Shown here piece by piece: positions 7,314 through 12,992 of a stretch of 12,992 nt of DNA. The stretch spans positions 1 through 12,992 of the forward strand of contig DATJFH010000030.1 of NCBI GenBank assembly GCA_035495815.1, written 5' to 3'. The position numbers and the translations under genes were made by a program. Positions within the stretch are counted from its first letter, which is position 1. Each line of letters opens with the position of its first letter. Origin of the DNA: DATJFH01 sp035495815. Lineage in GTDB: Bacteria; Acidobacteriota; Terriglobia; Bryobacterales; Bryobacteraceae. Below the pieces are notes generated by a model, which did no database searches, was not told the origin of the DNA, and saw only the letters and a list, made by a program, of their open reading frames with translations.

Positions 7314-7973
7314 TCAGCCGGTCGCAGGATCCCATTGCAACTCCTGCGCCGGTTCCAGCCGGCCCTCCAATTGACGCCGCATGGCGTCCCGCCCTCTGGT
7401 AATTCTCGATTTCACAGTCCCCAGCGAGATCTCCAGGATGTCGGCGATCTCCTCGTAGCTCAGGTCTTCCACGTCGCGTAGCACCACGGCGGCGCGAAAT
7501 ATCGGGTTGATGCGGCCCAGGGCCTCTTCAATCATCACGCGCTTTTCCCCATCCAACGCGTAATCGTACGGCGACCGGCCGCGGTCGGGCACCGTGTCGC
7601 CGAAATGCTTCCCTCCTTCGCTCTCGTCCTCCAGGACCACTTCCTGGCGCCGATGCCGGAAAAACCACCGGCGGTAGTTGTGGACCTCGTTCACCGCAAT
7701 CCGGTAAATCCAGGTTTTTAGACTGCTTTGGCTGCGGAAGGCGCCGATGTTGCGGAAGATCTTCAGAAAGACCTCCTGCACGACGTCATAGGAGTCCCCC
7801 GGATCGCCCATCAGACGATAGACCAGGTTGTAGACCGGCTGCTGGAAACGGGATACCAGGAGTTCGTAAGCCGCCTCGGACCCTTGCCGCAGGCCATGCG
7901 CCAGCCGCGCGTCTTCCGCCTCCTGGGCTCCGAAAGCCTCGACGTTGATCTCGTATAAGGGCGAATCAGCCAC
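7314..7973 (-). CDS. ECF-type RNA polymerase sigma factor (RpoE-like)
   Basis: Read from the GTG at 7973, this is a 219-residue group 4 sigma factor. Region 2 spans about 36-106. It includes YDVVQEVFLKIFRNIGAF (about 62-79), which contacts core enzyme and the -10 element, and SLKTWIYRIAVNEVHNYRR (about 84-102). Region 4 spans about 146-200, with EALGRINPIFRAAVVLRDVE and the helix-turn-helix LSYEEIADILEISLGTVKSR that reads the -35. The frame also stays open to a GTG at 8078 (254 residues). I prefer 7973 because a GAGG site lies 6 nt before it, the extra 35 residues are low-complexity Gly/Pro/Ser, and an ECF-type promoter lies within that stretch. The zf-HC2 anti-sigma gene follows by 13 nt. 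The family is certain; the start is the uncertain part. Confidence 0.93.
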   Translation of the reverse strand: MADSPLYEINVEAFGAQEAEDARLAHGLRQGSEAAYELLVSRFQQPVYNLVYRLMGDPGDSYDVVQEVFLKIFRNIGAFRSQSSLKTWIYRIAVNEVHNYRRWFFRHRRQEVVLEDESEGGKHFGDTVPDRGRSPYDYALDGEKRVMIEEALGRINPIFRAAVVLRDVEDLSYEEIADILEISLGTVKSRITRGRDAMRRQLEGRLEPAQELQWDPATG

Positions 7974-7979
7974 AAGCTG

Positions 7980-7983
7980 CCTC
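7980..7983 (-). promoter_or_regulatory. Ribosome binding site supporting the short sigma start
   Basis: GAGG on the minus strand lies 6 nt before the GTG at 7973. The alternative GTG at 8078 has no purine-rich site at a usable distance. This supports the 219-residue form of the sigma factor. Confidence 0.5.
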
Positions 7984-8020
7984 GAGTTGATCTTAACAAG
8001 TTCCGGGTCGGGTCCACTGC

Positions 8021-8050
8021 TTTCGACGCCGGTAGCCTCGGGAAAGTTCC
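8021..8050 (-). promoter_or_regulatory. Candidate ECF-type promoter (GGAACTT-N16-GTC) of the sigma operon
   Basis: On the minus strand, GGAACTT (8050-8044) is followed after exactly 16 nt by GTCGAAA (8027-8021). GGAACTT with a 16-nt spacer and a GTC or TC -10 is the classic form read by RpoE-like ECF factors. A start about 6-8 nt downstream would give a leader of about 40 nt before the GTG at 7973. The placement directly upstream of an ECF gene suggests autoregulation. A second GGAACTT at 8004-7998 has no matching -10. Confidence 0.5.
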
Positions 8051-8119
8051 CGCCGGGCCCCCCGATCCCCGGATCCACGCTGCCGCCGGATCCACACTAC
8101 CAAGTCTACCCTGTCATCG

Positions 8120-8128
8120 TGCTACAAT
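8120..8128 (+). promoter_or_regulatory. Extended -10 promoter element of the deacetylase operon
   Basis: TGCTACAAT matches the extended -10 consensus TGnTATAAT at all but one position. The hexamer TACAAT ends 6 nt before the ATG at 8135, so transcription would begin at or next to that ATG. The -35 position (8100-8105, CCAAGT) is poor, which is usual for extended -10 promoters. It is probably read by the housekeeping sigma factor. Confidence 0.5.
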
Positions 8129-8134
8129 TCGCCC

Positions 8135-8839
8135 ATGCGTGGCGTAGCCCTGGCTGGCTCAGCCTGTGCCGCGTCCGCGTTGATGGCGTACGCGGTCCGC
8201 GGCCGGTCTTCTACCCTGCTGGCGCCATCCATCTACCGGGGCTCTCGGCATCGCCGGTCGATTGCGCTGACCTTCGATGACGGACCCAGTGAAGGGACGG
8301 ATCAACTGCTAGAGCTACTTCAGCGGCACGGAACGCCGGCCACTTTCTTCGTTTGCGGCATGAACGTGAAAAGGCTGCCCGCCGTCACCCGCGCCACCGC
8401 CGCCGCCGGACACGAGATCGGAAATCACACCTACTCGCATGCGCGTCTGTATCTGCGGTCGCGAAGCTTCATCGCCGGGGAGCTCGCCGCCGCCCAGGCT
8501 GTCATCGCCGAAACCGGCGGAACCGCCCCTACCCTGTTCCGCCCGCCGTTCGGCGCCCGCTGGTTCGGCCTGCGGGAAGCCCAGCGTCAGTTGAATCTGC
8601 TCGGCGTGATGTGGACGGTGCTCGGCCTGGACTGGAAGCTGCCGGCCGCCGGCGTCGCCAGCCGGGTTCTGGCCGGAGCGGATAACGGGGGCATTATCTG
8701 CCTGCACGACGGCCGCGGCGTCAGCAGGAATCCGGATATCCGCGCTACCCTGGAAGCGGTCGGCCGCCTGATTCCCGAACTCCAGTCACGAGGATTTACA
8801 TTCGAAACGGTAAGCCAAATCTTATGTCCGAACAACTGA
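8135..8839 (+). CDS. NodB-family polysaccharide deacetylase (carbohydrate esterase 4)
   Basis: This 234-residue protein has the full set of NodB-homology motifs. These are TFDDGP (46-51; D48 and D49 as base and metal ligand), HTYSH (98-102; H98 and H102 as zinc ligands), RPPFG (136-140), the LDW strand (165-167) and LHDG (190-193; H191 as catalytic acid). The family removes N- or O-acetyl groups from chitin oligomers, peptidoglycan or exopolysaccharide. Residues 4-21 are hydrophobic and Ala-rich, probably an uncleaved signal anchor or signal peptide, so it likely acts at the envelope. The ATG has no Shine-Dalgarno and follows an extended -10 by 6 nt. Its 3' end overlaps the acyl carrier protein gene by 16 nt, so the two are co-transcribed and probably translationally coupled. 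The substrate cannot be decided. Confidence 0.92.
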   Translation: MRGVALAGSACAASALMAYAVRGRSSTLLAPSIYRGSRHRRSIALTFDDGPSEGTDQLLELLQRHGTPATFFVCGMNVKRLPAVTRATAAAGHEIGNHTYSHARLYLRSRSFIAGELAAAQAVIAETGGTAPTLFRPPFGARWFGLREAQRQLNLLGVMWTVLGLDWKLPAAGVASRVLAGADNGGIICLHDGRGVSRNPDIRATLEAVGRLIPELQSRGFTFETVSQILCPNN

Positions 8840-9087
8840 CAGAGCGTGTCCTCTCCGTCATCGCCGCCACCCAGAGAATCAGTCCCGAGAAGGTCACGAT
8901 CGACAGTTCCTTTCAAGAGCTCGGAATCGACTCCATGGACGGTATCAACATTCTGTTCGCGCTGGAAAACGAGTTCGATGTCACGATCCCGGACGAGCAG
9001 GCCAAGCAGATTCGCAGCATCCGCGAAATGGTGGACGGCATCCGGAAGCTGGTGGCCGAAGCGGCCGCCCGGGGACAAGGCCAGTAA
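8824..9087 (+). CDS. Acyl carrier protein
   Basis: This 87-residue acidic protein has the ACP four-helix pattern. The phosphopantetheine attachment site is S37 in LGIDSMDGINI (33-43), followed by the recognition helix ILFALENEFDVTIPDEQA. The usual DSL is DSM here. It is slightly longer at the C-terminus than housekeeping AcpP. It lacks fab neighbours such as fabD and fabG and is paired with a single ketoacyl synthase (4 nt gap), so it is probably a specialised ACP for one acyl product rather than the fatty-acid-synthesis ACP. NodF-like carriers show the same pairing with NodE. It starts inside the last codons of the deacetylase gene. The call as ACP is firm; the specialised role is inferred from context. 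Confidence 0.93.
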   Translation: MSEQLTERVLSVIAATQRISPEKVTIDSSFQELGIDSMDGINILFALENEFDVTIPDEQAKQIRSIREMVDGIRKLVAEAAARGQGQ

Positions 9088-9091
9088 CCGG

Positions 9092-10303
9092 ATGCCGAGA
9101 GTCGTCATCACCGGCCTGGGAACGATCTCCGCTCTCGGGCGGAACGCGGACGAATTCTGGAGCTCTCTGGCGCAGGGCTGTAGCGGAATCCGGCCCATTC
9201 AAGGCGTCGATCGGACCCGCCTGCGTTTCCAAAACGGAGCCGAAGTGCAGCATTACGACCCCGCCGAGCACTTCGAGGAGAAACAGGCCGACTACATGGA
9301 CCGCTTCGCGCAATTCGCGCTCATTTCGGCGCGGGAGGCGATCTGCGATTCCGGCCTCGTCCTCGGCCCGGCCGAGTGCGAGTCGACCGCCATTGTCACC
9401 GGGTCGTGCATCGGCGGCCAGAGTACCCAGGACGTCGGCTTTGTCGATCTGTACCAGTCCGGGAAGCCCAGGGTCAATCCGTTGACGATCGCCCGCACGA
9501 TGAGTAACGCCGGCGCCAGCCAGATTTCCATGGAATTCGGAATCAAAGGGCCGGCCTTCAATATCTCGACGGCGTGCTCCTCCTCGAGCCACGCCATTGG
9601 CCAGGCGTTTTGGATGGTCCGCAACGGGGTCGCCGAGATCGCCATCACCGGCGGAAGCGAAGCGGTCTTCAGCATGGGATTTCTCAAGGCGTGGGAGGCG
9701 ATGCGGGTGGTCTCGCCCGACACCTGCCGGCCCTTCTCGAAGGATCGCACGGGGATGATTCTGGGCGAGGCGGGCGCCATGATGGTGCTCGAGCCGCTCG
9801 ACCGGGCGCTGGCGCGTGGCGCTCGCATCCACGCCGAAATCGTCGGCTTCGGCATGTCCTCCGACGCCGGTCATCTTACGGCGCCATCGCCGGAGGGAGC
9901 CGCGCGCGCCATCCGCTGCGCTCTGCGGGACGCCGCCATCCCCGCGGGGGAGGTCGGCTACATCAACGCCCACGGCACCGCCACCCAGGCGAACGACGTA
10001 ACCGAGACGGCCGCCATCCACGACGTGTTCGGCCCGCACACCGGCCGGCTCGCGATCAGCTCCACCAAGTCCATGCACGGCCACACGCTCGGCGCCGCCG
10101 GCGCAATCGAAGCCGCCGCTACCATACTGGCGCTGCGCAACGGTGTGCTGCCCCCCACCGCCGGGTACCGCCAGGCCGACCCGCAATGCGACCTCGACGT
10201 GATCCCCAACCAGGCGCGTCCGGCAGATGCTGAATTCGCTCTTTCCAATTCCTTCGCGTTTGGCGGACTCAACGCCGTATTGGCGTTCCGGCGGTTCTCG
10301 TAA
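9092..10303 (+). CDS. Beta-ketoacyl-ACP synthase, FabF/NodE-like
   Basis: This 403-residue condensing enzyme joins malonyl-ACP to a growing acyl chain. The catalytic triad is C162 (ISTACSSSSHAIG), H294 (NAHGTATQAND) and H331 (STKSMHGHTLGAAG), with the conserved K326. The C-terminal NSFAFGGLNAVLAF is the glycine-rich end motif of the family. FabF itself normally has KSMTGH where this has KSMHGH. The segments LKAWEAMRVVSPDTCRPFSK and DPQCDLDVIPN resemble rhizobial NodE as I recall it. The start is the ATG at 9092, 4 nt after the ACP stop. The same frame is open further upstream to about 8846, but that part overlaps the ACP gene and is not family sequence. With the ACP it forms a two-gene acyl-chain unit. 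The class is sure; the acyl product is unknown. Confidence 0.94.
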   Translation: MPRVVITGLGTISALGRNADEFWSSLAQGCSGIRPIQGVDRTRLRFQNGAEVQHYDPAEHFEEKQADYMDRFAQFALISAREAICDSGLVLGPAECESTAIVTGSCIGGQSTQDVGFVDLYQSGKPRVNPLTIARTMSNAGASQISMEFGIKGPAFNISTACSSSSHAIGQAFWMVRNGVAEIAITGGSEAVFSMGFLKAWEAMRVVSPDTCRPFSKDRTGMILGEAGAMMVLEPLDRALARGARIHAEIVGFGMSSDAGHLTAPSPEGAARAIRCALRDAAIPAGEVGYINAHGTATQANDVTETAAIHDVFGPHTGRLAISSTKSMHGHTLGAAGAIEAAATILALRNGVLPPTAGYRQADPQCDLDVIPNQARPADAEFALSNSFAFGGLNAVLAFRRFS

Positions 10304-10334
10304 TTGGTACGATAAATGCAAATAGCCTGGGAAC

Positions 10335-11294
10335 ATGAAGCAGTCCAGTCGCGTCTTCATCGCCGGACATCGCGGGCTTGCCGGGTCCGCCATCTGCCGG
10401 AACCTGAGGGCCGCCGGTTTCCACGACCTGATTGTCCGGTCCCGGGCCGAGCTTGACCTTACCGATGCCGCCGCCGTTGACCAGTTTTTCGCCCTTGAGC
10501 GTCCGGAGTACGTCTTCCTGGCGGCAGCCAAGGTGGGAGGAGTTCTGGCAAACAGCACCTATCCCGCCGATTTCATTCGGGAGAACCTGGTCGTACAGAC
10601 CAACGTGATCCACTCCGCCCGCCTACACGGTGTGACAAAACTCCAATTTCTGGGATCTTCGTGCATTTATCCCCGTCTGGCGCCGCAGCCGATCAAGGAA
10701 GAATACCTGCTTACCGGCGAGCTCGAGTCCACCAACGAGTGGTACGCCGTAGCCAAGATCGCCGGACTCAAATTCGCCCAGGCCTCCCGCATTCAGTACG
10801 GCTTCAATGCCATTTCGCTGATGCCGACCAATCTGTATGGTCCCGGCGACAACTTCGATCTCCAGTCTTCCCACGTGCTCCCCGCGCTGCTGCGCAAGTT
10901 TCACGACGCGAAAGTCGCCGGAGCGCCGCAAGTGGTTGTGTGGGGCAGCGGAGAGCCGCGGCGTGAATTTCTGCACGCCGACGATTTCGCCGCCGCCGCC
11001 GTTCACCTGATGCAGGTCTACGACCAGCCCGAGCTTATCAACGTGGGAACGGGCGAGGATCTGACCATCCGCGAGCTGGCCGAGCTGATCGGGTCGGTTG
11101 CCGGATATACCGGCAAGCTGGTATTCGACTCCACCAAGCCGGACGGCACGCCGCGCAAGCTGCTGGACGTGAGCCGTCTGAAGGCCACCGGCTGGCGTCC
11201 GAAGATCGGGCTGCGGCAGGGCATCGAGCAGACCTACGCCTGGTACCTGGAGCACGCCGCGCCGGCGGAGATAAGGGCGGCCCAGGTTACTTGA
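10335..11294 (+). CDS. fcl: GDP-L-fucose synthase (GDP-4-keto-6-deoxy-mannose epimerase/reductase)
   Basis: This 319-residue NADP-dependent short-chain dehydrogenase would convert GDP-4-keto-6-deoxy-D-mannose to GDP-L-fucose, a donor for fucosylated polysaccharide or glycolipid. The N-terminus has the dinucleotide loop GHRGLAGSAI (11-20). The active site is FLGSSCIYP (105-113; S108 and C110) with Y137 and K141 in NEWYAVAK. H180 (QSSHVLPALL) completes it. These lie one residue after the E. coli positions I recall (Ser107, Cys109, Tyr136, Lys140, His179). TNLYGPGDNF (165-174) and EPRREFLHADDFA (207-219) are family hallmarks. It follows the ketoacyl synthase by 31 nt, so it may share that transcript. 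The partner Gmd (GDP-mannose 4,6-dehydratase) is not in the window. Confidence 0.95.
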   Translation: MKQSSRVFIAGHRGLAGSAICRNLRAAGFHDLIVRSRAELDLTDAAAVDQFFALERPEYVFLAAAKVGGVLANSTYPADFIRENLVVQTNVIHSARLHGVTKLQFLGSSCIYPRLAPQPIKEEYLLTGELESTNEWYAVAKIAGLKFAQASRIQYGFNAISLMPTNLYGPGDNFDLQSSHVLPALLRKFHDAKVAGAPQVVVWGSGEPRREFLHADDFAAAAVHLMQVYDQPELINVGTGEDLTIRELAELIGSVAGYTGKLVFDSTKPDGTPRKLLDVSRLKATGWRPKIGLRQGIEQTYAWYLEHAAPAEIRAAQVT

Positions 11295-11295
11295 T

Positions 11296-11313
11296 GCGGG
11301 CCGCTGGCCCCGC
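11296..11313 (+). terminator. GC-rich hairpin after GDP-fucose synthase
   Basis: GCGGGCC and GGCCCCGC pair around a GCT loop with one bulged C, starting 2 nt after the fcl stop. No T-run follows, so it is a possible but unproven transcription end. The rest of the 114-bp gap to the next gene shows no clear promoter to me. Confidence 0.35.
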
Positions 11314-11408
11314 CGGGAGGCGGTTCTCAGCCGGTATGCCGGAGCTATTTGGCCAGGCAGGTTGTTCTCGATAACGCCAGGCGCGTGTTTTCATGGCATC
11401 ATATCCTT

Positions 11409-12992
11409 ATGCCGCGCGCATCGATCACCTTCGGTCTGTGCGCGCTCCTTTCGGGCTCCCTCCCGGCGTCCGATTTCGACTCGCGCGTCAGCCAGTTACT
11501 CTCCGCTAATTGCGCGGAGTGCCACAACCCGAAGACCAGGACCAGCGGCTTCTCCGTCGATTCGATGAAAGCTTTAGCGGCAGGCGGCGCGAAATACGGA
11601 CCTGCCGTCCTGCCCGGCAATCCTGCCGCCAGCCCGCTCGTCAGGATCCTCAAGGGCGAGTTGAGCCCGAGGATGCCCTTCGGCAAGCAGTTGCCTGAGC
11701 TCGAAATCGTACGCATCGAAGAATGGATCCGCGGGCTGAAACCATCCGAGGCGACCCAGGCGGCAGCCGCGCCGTGGCTTTGGCCTTTTCAGAAGCCGCG
11801 AAAGTCCGATCCTCCAGCGGTCAAACAATCCGCCTGGATCGCCAATCCGATCGACGCCTTCATTCTGAAAAAGCTGGAGGATCGCGATCTTGCTCCCGCC
11901 CCTCCCGCCTCCCGCCGCGCTTTGGCGCGCCGCTTGTACTTTGACCTGCTCGGCATGCCTCCGACTCCCGGGGAAATGCGGTCCTTTCTCGAAGACTCCT
12001 CGCCGGACGCCTACTCGCGGCTGGTCGACAGGCTGCTCGAAGATCCGCGCTACGGGGAGCGCTGGGCGCGCCACTGGCTCGACCTGGCGCGCTACGGCGA
12101 GACCAGCGGACTCGAAGGCGACGGCGCGATCGGCAACGCCTGGCGTTATCGGGACTGGGTAATCGACGCCTTCCAGTCCGATATGCCTTATGACAAGTTC
12201 GTGATCGCGCAGCTGGCCGGCGGCGACGAGCACAGCCGCACGCGCAATAATTATGCGCCGGATATCCAGGGCCACATTCCGGTCGCGTTCCTGAGGCTGG
12301 CTCCCTGGGACCGCTCCAACCTGGTGGCCGACGAAGTCCGGCAAAACTATTTGAGCGAAGTAACCAGCTCCACCGCGTCCATCTTTCTCGGCCTGACGGT
12401 CGGCTGCGCCCGCTGCCACGATCACAAGTACGATCCGATTCCCACCCGGGATTTTTACCGGCTGCAGGCGTTCTTCAACGCCATCAAGGTTGAGGACGTC
12501 GACGTACCGTATAAGGATAAGGCCCAGGCCGATCGCATCGCCGCCAAAATCAAGGAGTATGAACAGCAGCTCCAGTCGGGACCCGACGCCCGCGCATTGA
12601 AGGAGATGGAAGCGGCGCTGCTTCCGAGACTCATCGAGAAGAGGACGGAGCAGGCGCGAGGCCGCAAGCTCACGGTCGCCGACTTGCGCCTCGAACTGCG
12701 CCGCAAGGATCAGTCTCGCTACACCCCCGCGGAAAAGCAGAAGCAGCAGCGGCTGCTCGAGGACGCCAACCGGACGCAGGACCTGGAAGAGCGCAACGCC
12801 CTCGACGCGTTCGAAGAGCAGCTTCTGGCCCGCCTCGAGCCGGATGACGCGCGTTACGAGGAGCTGAACGCCGAGGATCTCCGCGCGGAGCTGGCCAAGC
12901 CTTCCGGTGGAATCTTTACCAGTGCGGAGCAGGAGCGCTACCGGCTGTTGGAGGGACGCAAGGCTCTGCTGCAACGGCGCATCGGCCGGCTG
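11409..12992 (+). CDS. PSCyt1-DUF1549 cytochrome c-type protein, C-terminus cut by right window edge
   Basis: The frame is open for 528 codons to the right edge. Residues 1-20 look like a signal peptide, so export is expected. Residues about 22-110 form a Planctomycete-type cytochrome domain (PSCyt1) with one heme site, CAECH (C35, C38, H39), and MPF further on (MPFGKQLPE) as possible axial methionine. Residues about 135-365 match DUF1549, from NPIDAFILKKLE through RRLYFDLLGMPPTP and RYGERWARHWLDLARYGE. They include a second heme-type site, CARCHDHKYDPI (C333, C336, H337). From about 370 to 515 the sequence is Glu/Lys/Gln/Arg-rich and likely coiled coil. A DUF1553 domain usually follows and would lie outside the window. 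An in-frame GTG at 11385 is an alternative start; neither start has a strong ribosome binding site. The molecular role of this family is not established. Confidence 0.88.
   Translation, partial: MPRASITFGLCALLSGSLPASDFDSRVSQLLSANCAECHNPKTRTSGFSVDSMKALAAGGAKYGPAVLPGNPAASPLVRILKGELSPRMPFGKQLPELEIVRIEEWIRGLKPSEATQAAAAPWLWPFQKPRKSDPPAVKQSAWIANPIDAFILKKLEDRDLAPAPPASRRALARRLYFDLLGMPPTPGEMRSFLEDSSPDAYSRLVDRLLEDPRYGERWARHWLDLARYGETSGLEGDGAIGNAWRYRDWVIDAFQSDMPYDKFVIAQLAGGDEHSRTRNNYAPDIQGHIPVAFLRLAPWDRSNLVADEVRQNYLSEVTSSTASIFLGLTVGCARCHDHKYDPIPTRDFYRLQAFFNAIKVEDVDVPYKDKAQADRIAAKIKEYEQQLQSGPDARALKEMEAALLPRLIEKRTEQARGRKLTVADLRLELRRKDQSRYTPAEKQKQQRLLEDANRTQDLEERNALDAFEEQLLARLEPDDARYEELNAEDLRAELAKPSGGIFTSAEQERYRLLEGRKALLQRRIGRL

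Noticed and set aside
7998..8004. Second minus-strand GGAACTT as another ECF promoter
   Set aside because: No GTC or TC-type -10 at 15-17 nt, and a start from it would run into the ribosome binding site.
7974..8078. 35-residue N-terminal extension of the sigma factor from GTG 8078
   Set aside because: No ribosome binding site, low-complexity composition, and it contains the candidate ECF promoter. It is not excluded outright.
8069..8095. Direct repeat CCGGATCCAC (8069-8078 and 8086-8095)
   Set aside because: Two 10-bp copies only, in GC-rich sequence. Operator function is possible but there is no further support.
8846..9091. 5' extension of the ketoacyl synthase frame
   Set aside because: It overlaps the ACP gene in another frame and is Ser/Arg-rich shadow sequence. 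The family N-terminus (PRVVITGLG) begins at the ATG at 9092.
8981..10558. 525-codon minus-strand open frame
   Set aside because: Antisense to the ACP, ketoacyl synthase and fucose synthase genes, all of which have intact catalytic motifs.
11385..11408. GTG at 11385 as start of the PSCyt1 protein
   Set aside because: It is in frame, but its added residues (FSWHHIL) make a less typical signal peptide than the ATG at 11409. Kept as an alternative only.
11574..12974. 466-codon minus-strand open frame
   Set aside because: Antisense to the PSCyt1-DUF1549 gene, which carries two CxxCH sites. The minus-strand product has no family features.

Overview
The window is GC-rich, gene-dense chromosomal DNA with no mobile elements, tRNA/rRNA genes or CRISPR. 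The gene mix points to a member of the Acidobacteriota of the Solibacter/Bryobacter type. It combines a Tat-exported Gfo/Idh/MocA oxidoreductase, a CehA-like secreted metallohydrolase with a regulatory-like beta-sandwich domain, a PSCyt1/DUF1549 cytochrome-type protein, a HemQ-type coproheme decarboxylase and an ECF sigma/zf-HC2 anti-sigma pair. This assignment is inferred from gene content only. Planctomycetota or related phyla remain possible.

Layout. (1) Positions 1-4440, minus strand: a four-gene run reading leftwards. It holds a secreted CehA/McbA-like PHP hydrolase, a tiny 39-residue four-cysteine zinc-ribbon protein, a Tat-dependent Gfo/Idh/MocA oxidoreductase, and a HEAT-repeat protein cut by the left edge. 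Gaps are 4, 35 and 11 nt, so it is probably one operon. (2) 4486-5313, plus strand: hemQ, divergent from the first operon and convergent with the next. A small hairpin lies in the convergent gap. (3) 5363-7973, minus strand: a second tight operon of ECF sigma factor, membrane anti-sigma factor, rsmA (ksgA) and a DinB-like protein, with gaps of 13, 0 and 18 nt. A GGAACTT-N16-GTC promoter-like element lies upstream of the sigma gene and suggests autoregulation. (4) 8135-11294, plus strand: a NodB-family polysaccharide deacetylase, an acyl carrier protein (overlapping by 16 nt), a NodE/FabF-like ketoacyl synthase (4 nt gap) and GDP-L-fucose synthase (31 nt gap). The deacetylase start lies 6 nt after an extended -10 box and has no Shine-Dalgarno, suggesting a leaderless mRNA. 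(5) 11409-12992, plus strand: the N-terminal 528 residues of a PSCyt1-DUF1549 cytochrome-type protein that runs off the right edge.

How the genes may work together. The first operon looks like secreted breakdown of an unknown substrate. The second couples an envelope-sensing sigma system to ribosome maturation. The third has the parts for making a special acyl chain (ACP plus KAS), deacetylating a sugar polymer and making GDP-fucose. Its composition resembles the NodB/NodF/NodE/NolK set of rhizobial Nod-factor synthesis, although NodC- and NodA-like genes are absent from the window. I see no clearly new defence or mobile system. The best leads are the NodE-like cassette, the sigma autoregulatory promoter within a sigma/anti-sigma/rsmA operon, and the 39-residue zinc ribbon.
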